Shown here: positions 53,441-60,887 of the stretch, piece by piece | How positions within the stretch are numbered: the first letter of the stretch is position 1 | How the letters are laid out: every line of letters begins with the position of its first letter | Source of the DNA: Arthrobacter sp. OY3WO11 | GTDB taxonomy: Bacteria; Actinomycetota; Actinomycetes; Actinomycetales; Micrococcaceae | NCBI RefSeq assembly: GCF_001641125.1 | Contig: NZ_LWLP01000001.1 | Span: 3,349,803-3,413,802, forward strand | DNA length: 64,000 nucleotides | Direction: 5' to 3' | Translations under genes and position numbers: made by a program | Notes under the pieces: generated by a model | Database searches by the model: none | What the model saw: the letters and a program-made list of their open reading frames with translations, nothing else | Told to the model about the DNA's origin: nothing

Positions 53441-53616
53441 ACGCTCTCTCACTTGATGTCGGTCCAACCCAAACGCTCTATCACTTACCGCAGGAAAACC
53501 CGAAACGCTCTCTCACCTTCCGCCTGGAATCTGGCGAACGGTGAGAGAGCGTTGGTCCAAAACCTGCAGCAAGTGATAGAGCGTTGCCGAAAAACCGGCG
53601 TTAAGCGAGAGAGCGT
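53441..53616. repeat. Large nested palindrome, family C
   Basis: Three ACGCTCTCTCAC-like units facing one way (starts near 53441, 53472, 53504) and three facing back (ends near 53553, 53585, 53616). The middle pair carries CTCTATCAC and its complement GTGATAGAG, while the others use CTCTCTCAC, so partners match each other rather than the consensus. Folded together they form one long stem with three paired segments, between the menD start and the PhoX stop. Confidence 0.85.
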
Positions 53617-53641
53617 CGCAGGGGTTAGGAGGCCGGGGAGC

Positions 53642-55717
53642 TTAGGCGTCCGTGCGGAACACCTGGATCACGGACGGGCGGGGCGCGCGCGCCTGGCCGG
53701 GTGCCGGCGTCGTGCCTTCCGCGATGTAGTCCGGGAAGAAGGAAACCTGCGCGTCGAAGGTGCCGTCCTCGCCAGGGTGCTGCACCGCAACGAACACGGT
53801 GCGCTCCTCGTCGTGGATGATCGGGCCGCAGGTCTCGGCGTCGCGCGGGACGGCCAGGAACTGCTCCACCTTGCCGCGTTCGGCGCCGTCGAGGGTGACT
53901 TTGAACAGGCCGTCCGCGCGGCCGATGCCGGAGGGGGCGCCGTCCGTGGAGATCCAGAGGTTGCCCACAGAGTCGAACGCGAGGTTGTCCGGGCAGGAGA
54001 TGGGCGAGACCTTGTCCACCGGGAAGCCGGAGAAGTAGGTGACGTCGCCCTGGGCCGGATCGCCGCAGACCATAAGCAGGTTCCAGGCGAAGGTGGTGGA
54101 GGTCTGCCCGCCGGTCTCGGTGATCTCCACGATGTGGCCGTCGCGGTTCTGGTTGCGCGGGTTGACCTCGGTGGCGCCCTCGTTGGATCCAACGCCGCGG
54201 TTGGAGTTGTTGGTGCAGGCCACGTAGACCTTGCCGGTGTGCAGGCTGGGCTCTACGTCCTCACAGCGGTCCATCTTGGTGGGTCCAACCTTGTCGGCGG
54301 CCAGGCGGGTGTACACCAGGACCTCCTCGACGGTCATGCCCGGAACAGCGGAAGCTCCGTCCACCACCAGCGGCAGCCACTCGCCGATGCCGTCGAAGGC
54401 TCCGTCGGCGGGCACAGCCCCGGTTCCGGTGATTTCGGCGGCCGGCGAGTTGCCCGTGAACCTGGCGACGTAGAGGTTGCCCGCGGACAGCAGGGTCATG
54501 TTGTGCTTGCGGTCGCCCTCGCGGTACTTGTCCTTCGAGACGAACTTGTACAGGTAGTCGAAGCGCTCGTCGTCGCCGGAGTAGGCCACAACGTGCCCGG
54601 ACTCGGCGATGATCACATTGGCGCCCTCGTGCTTGAAGCGGCCCAGCGAGGAGTGCTTTTTGGGCTTGGAGGTGGGGTCGAACGGGTCAACTTCCACGAT
54701 CCAGCCGAAGCGGTTGGCCTCGTTCTCGTACCCGGTCTTGCGGGTGTCCCAGCGGTCCTCGTCCAGTTCCCACTGGCGGGCGGTGGGCTTGCTGGTGATT
54801 CCGTACCGCTTGTCCCCGGCAGAGATGCCGTTGCCAACGAAATAGCCTTGGAAGTTTTCCTCACCGGACAGGATGGTGCCCCAGGGGGTGGTGCCGCCGG
54901 CGCAGTTGCCAAGCGTGCCCTTGATAAGGCGGCCGGTAGGGTCTTCCACGGTTTTGACCAGCGACGAGCCGGCGGCGGGACCGGTCAGTTCGTACACGGT
55001 GTTGTTGAGGTAGCGGCGGTTGAGCGGTGCGCCCTTGACGTACGTCCACGGCTTGTTCTTGTTCTTGCGCTCCAGCTCCACCACGGAGAGACCGTGTGCG
55101 GCTGCCCCCACCGCGCGCATCTGGTCCGCGGGCATGGTTGCCGGGAACATGATGTTCTCGTTGGTGTACTCGTGGTTGGCGAAGAGCACCGCGCGGCGGC
55201 CTTTGCTGCCCGGGATCTCCAGGATGTCCGTGTAGTCGTTGTTGTAGCCGAACTGCTTTTCCTGCGCGGCGGCCGTCTGGTTGTGCAGGTCGAACTCCGG
55301 CGTGCCGTTGAAGATGGGGTCACCCCAGCGGATAACCGGCTGCCACGTGAAGCCCTCCGGGACGGTCACGGCGTCCACGGCGGCATCGATCGACGGGATG
55401 GCCGTGAACTGCAGCTTGGACTTGCGGAAGCCTTCCTTCGCGGCCTTGGACAGGCCGGCGGCGCTTGCGGATTCTGGTGAGGTTGCGGCGGAACCGAGGA
55501 CGACGGCGAGCGCACCGGCGGCGCCGAAGCCCAGGGCGGCGCGGCGGGACATGGTGGCGGAGGCGATGTCACGGAAGTAGCTGTTGGAGCTGGTGTTGCA
55601 GACGTCGCCGGCGCAGGCGTTGTCGCACTTCAGCGCGCAGGTGACGGCGCTGCGCTTGCCCTTGGTATGGCCGAGCATCGGCAGCAGGGTGAACTTGCGG
55701 GCAGTCGTTTCAGACAT
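53642..55717 (-). CDS. PhoX family alkaline phosphatase (DUF839)
   Basis: 691 residues. A ribosome site GGAAGG precedes the ATG. A Cys-rich N-terminal tail (CALKCDNACAGDVC, four cysteines) of 55 residues comes before the twin-arginine signal SRRAALGFGAAGALAVVLG near residue 58. The main domain is the PhoX beta-propeller, with VLFANHEYTNENIMF, GGTTPWGTILSGEENFQGYF and EGANVIIAESGHVVAYSGDD. PhoX enzymes are calcium- and iron-dependent exported phosphatases that scavenge phosphate from esters; together with the phytase at 8.8 kb this suggests phosphate scavenging. Confidence 0.9.
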   Translation of the reverse strand: MSETTARKFTLLPMLGHTKGKRSAVTCALKCDNACAGDVCNTSSNSYFRDIASATMSRRAALGFGAAGALAVVLGSAATSPESASAAGLSKAAKEGFRKSKLQFTAIPSIDAAVDAVTVPEGFTWQPVIRWGDPIFNGTPEFDLHNQTAAAQEKQFGYNNDYTDILEIPGSKGRRAVLFANHEYTNENIMFPATMPADQMRAVGAAAHGLSVVELERKNKNKPWTYVKGAPLNRRYLNNTVYELTGPAAGSSLVKTVEDPTGRLIKGTLGNCAGGTTPWGTILSGEENFQGYFVGNGISAGDKRYGITSKPTARQWELDEDRWDTRKTGYENEANRFGWIVEVDPFDPTSKPKKHSSLGRFKHEGANVIIAESGHVVAYSGDDERFDYLYKFVSKDKYREGDRKHNMTLLSAGNLYVARFTGNSPAAEITGTGAVPADGAFDGIGEWLPLVVDGASAVPGMTVEEVLVYTRLAADKVGPTKMDRCEDVEPSLHTGKVYVACTNNSNRGVGSNEGATEVNPRNQNRDGHIVEITETGGQTSTTFAWNLLMVCGDPAQGDVTYFSGFPVDKVSPISCPDNLAFDSVGNLWISTDGAPSGIGRADGLFKVTLDGAERGKVEQFLAVPRDAETCGPIIHDEERTVFVAVQHPGEDGTFDAQVSFFPDYIAEGTTPAPGQARAPRPSVIQVFRTDA

Positions 55718-55825
55718 GGGGGCCTTCCAAGGAATTTCTACGAGGTCCCGCCCACCCTTTCAGCCGGTTTCTACGCGCAGTAGTATGCCGGGTGAAGTTC
55801 CGGTTAACCGCGTGTGACCTGCAGA

Positions 55826-55868
55826 AACGTGAGAGAGGGTGTCAGGAAAGCCGACGTTAAGTGCGAGA
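55826..55868. repeat. Degenerate family C repeat overlapping the menC end
   Basis: Two reverse-facing half units, ACGTGAGAGAGGGTGTCAGG and GTTAAGTGCGAGAGGGAGCC, resemble the units at 53541-53616 but are diverged. The second one supplies the menC stop codon and last codons. Confidence 0.5.
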
Positions 55869-56867
55869 GGGAGCCAGGAGCGCGTGGACGCGGTGCAGGC
55901 GTGCCAGCCACCAGTCCCGGCGTTCCCCGGATGCCGCATACCGCTCAAGCAGCCCGGCGTCGGCGGAAACGTCGCGGAGGCGGATGGCGCCGTCGTCGGC
56001 CACCAAAGGATCCGTGGTGATGTCCGATTCAAACAGGGACACCGTCCCCAGCCCGCACGCATACGGCAACTCGGGCAGGGCGGCCGCCAGGGCCAGGCCG
56101 GCGCGGATGCCCACGGAGGTGTCCAGCGCAGAGCTGACGACGGCGGGCAGCCCGGCCTGCGCCACGATGTCCAGTGCACGCCGCACTCCCCCGAGCGGCG
56201 CCACCTTGACCACCAGGAGGTCGGCCGCGCCGGCCCGCGCCACGCGCAGGGGGTCGGACTCCTTGCGGACACTCTCGTCAGCAGCAATCAGCACGGGAGT
56301 GCCCGCGGCCCGCAGCCGGCGGCGCACCTCGGCCAGCCCGTCGATGGTGGGCACGGGCTGCTCGGCGTATTCAAGCCCGACGCCGGCAAGCCGGGTGAGT
56401 GCCTCGACCGCCCCGGGAACGTCCCAGCCGCCGTTGGCATCCACCCGGATGGCGGCGTCCGGCAGCGCCGCGCGCACGGCGGCAACCCGGGCGGCGTCGT
56501 CGTCCAGGGTCTGGCCGCGCTCGGCAACCTTGACCTTTACGGCGTCCACCCGGCCAAAGCGCGCCAGCACCTCCGGCACCCGTTCGGCAGGCACGGCAGG
56601 AACGGTGGCGTTCACAGAGACAACGGAACGCAGCGGCGCGGGAAAACCCTCCCAGGCAGCCTCGATGGCGGCGGCAAGCCAGCGGGACGCCTCGGCGTCG
56701 CCGTACTCGGGGAACGGGCAGAACTCGCCCCACCCAGCCGGGCCCCGCAGCAGCAGCGACTCGCGCTCCATGATGCCGCGGAACTTGACCCGCATGGGCA
56801 GGGCCACCACATGCGCTCCGGCCAGCAGTTCCTCCAGGGCAGGCAAGGGGCGAGGGTCCGTAGGCAT
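55857..56867 (-). CDS. menC: o-Succinylbenzoate synthase
   Basis: 336 residues from the ATG at 56867 (the frame extends 39 codons upstream). An enolase-superfamily dehydratase: catalytic lysines in RVDAVKVKVAERG and LLVVKVAPLGG, metal ligands in IRVDANGGWDV, LEYAEQPVP and LIAADESV. It converts SHCHC, the product of MenH after MenD, to o-succinylbenzoate. It stands 139 bp from PhoX and its C-terminal end lies within a repeat element. Divergent from an ArsR-type gene. Confidence 0.9.
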   Translation of the reverse strand: MPTDPRPLPALEELLAGAHVVALPMRVKFRGIMERESLLLRGPAGWGEFCPFPEYGDAEASRWLAAAIEAAWEGFPAPLRSVVSVNATVPAVPAERVPEVLARFGRVDAVKVKVAERGQTLDDDAARVAAVRAALPDAAIRVDANGGWDVPGAVEALTRLAGVGLEYAEQPVPTIDGLAEVRRRLRAAGTPVLIAADESVRKESDPLRVARAGAADLLVVKVAPLGGVRRALDIVAQAGLPAVVSSALDTSVGIRAGLALAAALPELPYACGLGTVSLFESDITTDPLVADDGAIRLRDVSADAGLLERYAASGERRDWWLARLHRVHALLAPSRT

Positions 56868-56941
56868 GGACCCAACTGTACAAGCGGAGGCTTGCCCTGC
56901 AGACCTATTGCAATCCCAACGTGATGGCAGCCTTCCAATAC

Positions 56942-56957
56942 ATATCCATATGGATAT
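56942..56957. promoter_or_regulatory. Perfect palindrome before the ArsR-type gene
   Basis: The 16-bp palindrome ATATCCATATGGATAT ends 11 bases before the regulator ATG. It is AT-rich in a GC-rich region and lies where an ArsR dimer would be expected to bind for autorepression. Confidence 0.6.
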
Positions 56958-56968
56958 ATCATGTGGAC

Positions 56969-57322
56969 ATGGCACGCGCAGCAACCACTACAGACGCCTT
57001 CAACGCGGTAGCTGAGCCCCGCCGTCGGGAGATCCTGGACGCCCTCAGCCTTGGCGAACGGCCGGTAAACGAACTGGTGGACCTGCTTGGGCTGGCCCAG
57101 CCGCACGTCTCGCGCCATCTGCGGGTGCTGCGGGAGGTAGGCGTTGTGGATGTCCGGGACGAAGGCCGGCAGCGGCTGTACCGGCTCAATCCGCAGGCCC
57201 TCAAACCCATCCACACCTGGGTTTCCAAGTATGAGCACCTCTGGGAGGAGCGCTTCGACCTGCTGGACGGCGTGCTCGCCGGCCTCCAGGAAGACACCAC
57301 GCAAGAAGGAGCAGGGCAATGA
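56969..57322 (+). CDS. ArsR-family transcriptional regulator
   Basis: 117 residues from the ATG at 56969 (an open frame of 16 more codons overlaps the palindrome). The winged helix contains AVAEPRRREILDALSLGERP, VNELVDLLGLAQPHVSRHLR and REVGVVDVRDEGRQRLYRLN. It lacks the CxC metal-binding motif of ArsR/SmtB proper, so a non-metal signal is likely. It is coupled by an ATGA overlap to the SRPBCC gene behind it; this ArsR-SRPBCC pair is common in actinobacteria and the SRPBCC protein may bind the ligand. Confidence 0.88.
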   Translation: MARAATTTDAFNAVAEPRRREILDALSLGERPVNELVDLLGLAQPHVSRHLRVLREVGVVDVRDEGRQRLYRLNPQALKPIHTWVSKYEHLWEERFDLLDGVLAGLQEDTTQEGAGQ

Positions 57323-57819
57323 CACAGACAAGCACCATGGACGTGACCTATCCCGGCGATCGGGAAATCCTCATCACCAGGACCGTGGAGGCGCCCCGGC
57401 ATCTCGTGTACAAGGCATGGACAACACCCGATCTCGTCCGGAAATGGTGGGCCGGGCGCCGCGGCGAGATGACGGTCGTGGACATGGACCTCCGGGAGGG
57501 CGGCGCCTGGCGTTACGTCATGGTAGCGAGCGGCGGGTTTGAGGTGGCCTTCCACGGCACGTACCGGGAGATCGTACCGAACGAGCGCATCGTCCACACG
57601 GAGGTCATGGAGACGGCGAATGTGGGACGGGACAGCCAGGAAGGGGCGGTGGTCAACACGGTCACCTTCAGCAATGCCGACGGCGGCGCCACCCTGGTCA
57701 GCATCCGCACCGATGCGGGCAGCAAGGAAGTCCGGGACATGATTGCGCAGTCCGGCATGGAGGGCGGGGTGCGGGAGCAGTTTGAACTCATCGAGGAACT
57801 CGCCCAGACCCTGGGATAG
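57319..57819 (+). CDS. SRPBCC family protein of the AHSA1 type
   Basis: 166 residues. REILITRTVEAPRHLVYKAW then TTPDLVRKWWAGRRGEMTVV is the typical AHSA1/CalC-like opening; the middle holds DLREGGAWRYVMVASGGFEV and FHGTYREIVPNERIVHTEVM. It folds around a hydrophobic ligand cavity. Translationally coupled to the ArsR-type regulator upstream, so probably made under its control. Ligand unknown. Confidence 0.87.
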   Translation: MTQTSTMDVTYPGDREILITRTVEAPRHLVYKAWTTPDLVRKWWAGRRGEMTVVDMDLREGGAWRYVMVASGGFEVAFHGTYREIVPNERIVHTEVMETANVGRDSQEGAVVNTVTFSNADGGATLVSIRTDAGSKEVRDMIAQSGMEGGVREQFELIEELAQTLG

Positions 57820-57894
57820 CCATCGCATCCGCCTCGATGCGCCGAGCCCGCCATGTGCGGCGGGATCCCAGCTTTGTGTGACACCCTTTAATCG

Positions 57895-58800
57895 ATGACT
57901 TTTCAACGGCAGGCAACGAGCAGGGCCGCAGCCCGACCCGCAACGGGGTCGGGCTTCCTGTTCGTGCTGGCCACGTTGGCGTGTGTGGCCGGGCTGATGG
58001 CCACCTACTACTACTTCGTCCAGACCACCACGGGCCAGTTCATCGATGAGTCCGCTCTCGTGGAAGCAGTGGAACTCCATGGGCCGGCAGGCAAGGCGAC
58101 CACCAAGTTCCTGGACCTGCTGCCCACCGTCTCCCTGGTGATGGCCGCCGTCGTGGTCCTGTTTGTGACCGTGATCCGCAAGCACTGGGCGGAGGCCGGG
58201 ATTGCCGTGGCCGCCTGCATCGGGGCGAACATAGCCACGCAGGTGCTGAAGGATCTCCTGCCGGCCCGCCCGGACAAGGGGGTGATCACGCTGGAGCTGA
58301 ACTCGCTGCCTTCCGGCCACACCACGTTGGCGGCGTCGGCTGCGGCCGCGGTGTTCCTGATGGCCTCGCCGCGCTGGCGTCCGATGGCAGGGTTCGTCGG
58401 CGGCACGTTCGCCATCGCCTCCGGGGTGTCCACGCTGATCAACCAGTGGCACCGGCCGGCGGACGTGGTGGCGGCGTTCCTGCTGGTGGGCGCGTTCATG
58501 ATTCCTGCGGGCTGGCTCATCATCCGGCGCGGGTCGTGGAATGCGTGGGACGGCTTTGGCGGGCACATCGGTTCGGCCCGGATCTGGCTGACGCTGCCGG
58601 TTTTCATCGGGCTGGCGTCGGCCGCGGTGGCGCTGTACTCGCTGGCGCGCATCGCCCCGAGCCCGTGGCAGGAGACCAGCACCACCCACTATTTCTGGGC
58701 CGGGATCTCACTGATTGTGATCGCCGGGTACCTGGCCACGGTTGCCACGACGTCCCTGTTTGCGTACGCCGCACGACGACGTGTCCCGTCAAGGCGCTGA
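57895..58800 (+). CDS. PAP2-family phosphatase
   Basis: 301 residues with six or seven hydrophobic helices. The PAP2 motif set is KDLLPARPDKG, SLPSGHTTLAASAAAAVFLM and NQWHRPADVVAAF, the catalytic His being in the last part. Likely substrate is an undecaprenyl or phosphatidyl phosphate at the outer face of the membrane. There is no good ribosome site; the start choice rests on the frame. It stands alone, followed by a 330-bp gap. Confidence 0.85.
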   Translation: MTFQRQATSRAAARPATGSGFLFVLATLACVAGLMATYYYFVQTTTGQFIDESALVEAVELHGPAGKATTKFLDLLPTVSLVMAAVVVLFVTVIRKHWAEAGIAVAACIGANIATQVLKDLLPARPDKGVITLELNSLPSGHTTLAASAAAAVFLMASPRWRPMAGFVGGTFAIASGVSTLINQWHRPADVVAAFLLVGAFMIPAGWLIIRRGSWNAWDGFGGHIGSARIWLTLPVFIGLASAAVALYSLARIAPSPWQETSTTHYFWAGISLIVIAGYLATVATTSLFAYAARRRVPSRR

Positions 58801-58839
58801 GTCCCCAAGGCCAGTGAAACCTTGACCGAACCTTGACGC

Positions 58840-58855
58840 ATTACTGGTGAGTAAT
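58840..58855. promoter_or_regulatory. TetR-type operator palindrome
   Basis: ATTACT and AGTAAT are inverted around four bases. A TTGACG box starts seven bases upstream, so a repressor bound here would cover a plus-strand promoter. Confidence 0.4.
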
Positions 58856-59073
58856 TTGATGGGCCCGGTGGATAGTAGTGGCTGTCAGGAGACGGGCAGC
58901 GGCAGCAGGCAAGCAGCAGGCCATCCAGCCGGATTGGATTGCAGCCCATCACTCTCCTGGCGGCGTCTTGAAGTGGGCTCCGCCAGGTATCAAAGGCCTC
59001 TTGCCCGGCTCCTGGCAGCCGTGAGACGGCGAGTACATTAGTCCCCCTGCAAGCGGACGCGTGCTCCTCAAAC

Positions 59074-59113
59074 ATCCCGGCGCCGCCCTTCCCCCCAAGG
59101 GCGGCGCCGGGAT
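59074..59113. terminator. Strong hairpin behind the methyltransferase gene
   Basis: ATCCCGGCGCCGCCCTT and AAGGGCGGCGCCGGGAT form a 17-bp perfect stem with a six-C loop (plus strand). It lies 21 bp past the minus-strand methyltransferase stop and can also end plus-strand transcription. Confidence 0.7.
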
Positions 59114-59134
59114 TTCCACGTCCGTTTGCCCGGG

Positions 59135-59827
59135 TCAGGCCCCCGCGGCTGGTCCGGGGCTGACGGCCTTTCCCAGCACATGGGCCAAGGCGGGCGACAA
59201 CGGAAGGACGGCGAAATTGAAGCGCCGGCTGCCTACCGGAACAAAGCCGGCCTCCCCGATGGCCGCCACTGTGTCCCGGTTTGGATGGCAGCCGCCGGCG
59301 AACCGCTGCCATGCAGGCGCCAGCAGATCCTCCACTGCCGCGAACAGCCGGTTGTCCGAACGGACGTGTTCGTAGAACGCAAGGATCCCCCCGGGACGCA
59401 GGACGCGGCGGATCTCGGCCAGCACGGGGGCCTGCTCGCTGACGCTGCACAGAACCAGGCTGGATACAACGGCATCCACGCTGGCGTCCGCTGCGGGAAT
59501 GTGTTCGGCTGCTTCGGCACGGACCGTGACAGGCACCGGAGCGGAGGCTGCTTTGGCGGCGGCGATGCTCCTGAGGTCGTCGTCCGGCTCGATGGCCAGC
59601 ACGTGGGTGACGGCCGGCGGGTACAGCGCGAAACCGGAACCGTCCCCGGCGCCGATTTCGACGACGGACCCGCGCAGCCCGGCGAGCAGATCACGGCGGT
59701 GTTCGGTAGCGCCGCGGCGGTTCATCTCCTCCACCGCCCGGGCGTAGGCCCGTGCGAAGCGCGGGTGCTGCAGTTCAGCCGGCCCGCGCTCCCCCGAAGA
59801 GCCGCATGCCTGGCCGCCGCCAGTCAC
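59135..59827 (-). CDS. Class I SAM-dependent methyltransferase
   Basis: 230 residues from the GTG at 59827. The SAM motif I is VVEIGAGDGSGFALYPPAV, with LAIEPDDDLRSIAAAKA (motif II acidic residue) and LVLCSVSEQAPVLAEIRRVL and RPGGILAFYEHVR following. Substrate is unknown; a UbiE-like or small-molecule methyltransferase is expected. It follows the DUF302 gene by five bases and ends in a strong terminator. Confidence 0.85.
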   Translation of the reverse strand: MTGGGQACGSSGERGPAELQHPRFARAYARAVEEMNRRGATEHRRDLLAGLRGSVVEIGAGDGSGFALYPPAVTHVLAIEPDDDLRSIAAAKAASAPVPVTVRAEAAEHIPAADASVDAVVSSLVLCSVSEQAPVLAEIRRVLRPGGILAFYEHVRSDNRLFAAVEDLLAPAWQRFAGGCHPNRDTVAAIGEAGFVPVGSRRFNFAVLPLSPALAHVLGKAVSPGPAAGA

Positions 59828-59832
59828 GCGTC

Positions 59833-60276
59833 TCAGTTCGCCGGGCCGGCGCTGCCGCTTTGGCTGACGCTGCCACCAAGGCTGGCGAGGGCCGCGCGGA
59901 GCCGTGTGTCGGCGTCGTCCGCTACTTCCTTGACCGCCGGGTTGTCACTGAGCTGCACCATGGTTTGCGGATCGATCGCCTGGATGGTGGTTTCGCTGGC
60001 ATCGCTGCCGCGGCGGACCACAACGTTGCAGGGCAGCAGCGCGCCCATGTCCGGTTCGGCAGCAAGGGCACGGCTGGCCAGATTGGGGTTGCAGGCACCG
60101 AGGATGATGTAGTCGCCAACGGATGCTGCGGCCTCAGGCCCCAGCTTCGCCTCGAAGGTGGCGCGGACGTTGATCTCCGAAAGGATGCCGAAACCCTGCT
60201 CGGCCAAGGCGTCCTTCGTCTGCTGCAGCGCCTCGTCCCAGGCAAGCGGAACGGTGATGGTGTGCGTGTAGCTCAT
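59833..60276 (-). CDS. DUF302 domain-containing protein
   Basis: 147 residues. The DUF302 pattern is visible in TITVPLAWDEALQQTKDALA then EQGFGILSEINVRATFEAKL, ILGACNPNLASRALAAEPDM and GALLPCNVVVRR. Family members are small proteins whose role is unclear; they often sit under control of CsoR-type metal or sulfur sensors. GAGGAGG precedes the ATG. The CsoR-like box 50 bp upstream and the methyltransferase gene behind support a metal- or persulfide-responsive operon; the CsoR gene itself is not in the window. Confidence 0.87.
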   Translation of the reverse strand: MSYTHTITVPLAWDEALQQTKDALAEQGFGILSEINVRATFEAKLGPEAAASVGDYIILGACNPNLASRALAAEPDMGALLPCNVVVRRGSDASETTIQAIDPQTMVQLSDNPAVKEVADDADTRLRAALASLGGSVSQSGSAGPAN

Positions 60277-60326
60277 GGTGCCTCCTCAGGCGGTAGCTCC
60301 TACTGGTGGGTACGCCGCCATCGTAT

Positions 60327-60338
60327 ACCCCCGGGGGT
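60327..60338. promoter_or_regulatory. CsoR-like operator ACCCCCGGGGGT
   Basis: A 12-bp perfect GC palindrome within TATACCCCCGGGGGTGTTA, the form recognised by CsoR-family copper or sulfur repressors. It is 50 bp upstream of the DUF302 start. Confidence 0.6.
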
Positions 60339-60366
60339 GTTATGGCTACGGGGGTGTTATGGCTAC
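60333..60366. repeat. 17-bp tandem duplication beside the CsoR-like box
   Basis: GGGGGTGTTATGGCTAC occurs twice head to tail, followed by GGGGGG. Each copy carries a half site of the operator. Confidence 0.85.
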
Positions 60367-60401
60367 GGGGGGTCCGCCGTCCGCGGGAGATCTCCCGATG
60401 G

Positions 60402-60887
60402 CTACACGCAGTAGAGCTTGCCGTTATTGGTGCCGACATCCAGCCTCAAAGTTATCTCAGCGGACGCCTCTGTGCGGTTTTGATAGGTCGCTGTTGCCTT
60501 CACCGCCAACAGGCTCATTGCACGGTTCTCGGCGATAACTTGTGAATTCTCATTCAGAACGATGCTTCCTGAAGCGCCGGCGCCCGCCACCGTATGGGGA
60601 GGTCCGTATGTTCCGTCTGACCTTTTGGCGGAAAGGGTCAGAGCAACAGGAACCTCGGGCAGGACGTAGTTGAGGGCAACCGCCTTATCCGCGTTGTCCA
60701 CCCTGGCGCAGGCGAACTGCTGGAAAGCAGACCCCGGCCAGTTCGCTGCTGCGGTGACGGTCATGGTCGCCGTCGCGCTTTGTTGCCACAACGCAGACGC
60801 TGCAGACCCGCCAAAGCCCAGCAGCACGGTGAGCATGAAAGCCCCGACGGCGGCGGATGCGCCCGGCAGGCCTTGAAAACGCCGCAT
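60402..60887 (-). CDS. TasA-like exported protein (SipW partner), copy 3
   Basis: 161 residues. N-terminal signal segment AAVGAFMLTVLLGFGGSAAS then ALWQQSATATMTVTA: the ALW start of the mature part and the VTA-rich first strand recall TasA/CalY and the actinobacterial alternate-signal exported proteins. The remainder is beta-rich with Cys residues at FACARV and LYCV that could form a disulfide. The start shares bases with the SipW stop (TAATG), so it is co-translated with the peptidase. Exported and probably matrix-like or fibre-forming, by analogy. Confidence 0.65.
   Translation of the reverse strand: MRRFQGLPGASAAVGAFMLTVLLGFGGSAASALWQQSATATMTVTAAANWPGSAFQQFACARVDNADKAVALNYVLPEVPVALTLSAKRSDGTYGPPHTVAGAGASGSIVLNENSQVIAENRAMSLLAVKATATYQNRTEASAEITLRLDVGTNNGKLYCV

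Larger units (their letters stand above)
58801..59134. other. 334-bp gene-free region with operator-like palindrome and terminator
   Basis: I see no convincing gene. It holds TTGACG at 58833, the palindrome ATTACTGGTGAGTAAT at 58840-58855 (the kind of site bound by TetR-type repressors), and a 17-bp perfect hairpin at 59074-59113. In between, about 220 bp have no reading frame with a ribosome site. Confidence 0.65.

Noticed and set aside
53441..53616. CRISPR array
   Set aside because: Repeats of about 12 bp occur six times, but three face each way and spacers are unequal and partly complementary. There are no cas genes.
52748..55480. 910-codon open frame on the plus strand
   Set aside because: Antisense to menD and PhoX, whose motifs are clear. 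It crosses the repeat region and reads low-complexity Gly/Arg/His, so it is a shadow.
58847..59041. Small ORF of 64 codons in the gap behind the PAP2 gene
   Set aside because: No ribosome site and a Ser/Arg-rich composition; probably chance.
58689..59450. 253-codon minus-strand frame
   Set aside because: It overlaps the PAP2 gene antisense and the methyltransferase gene in another frame; no domain.
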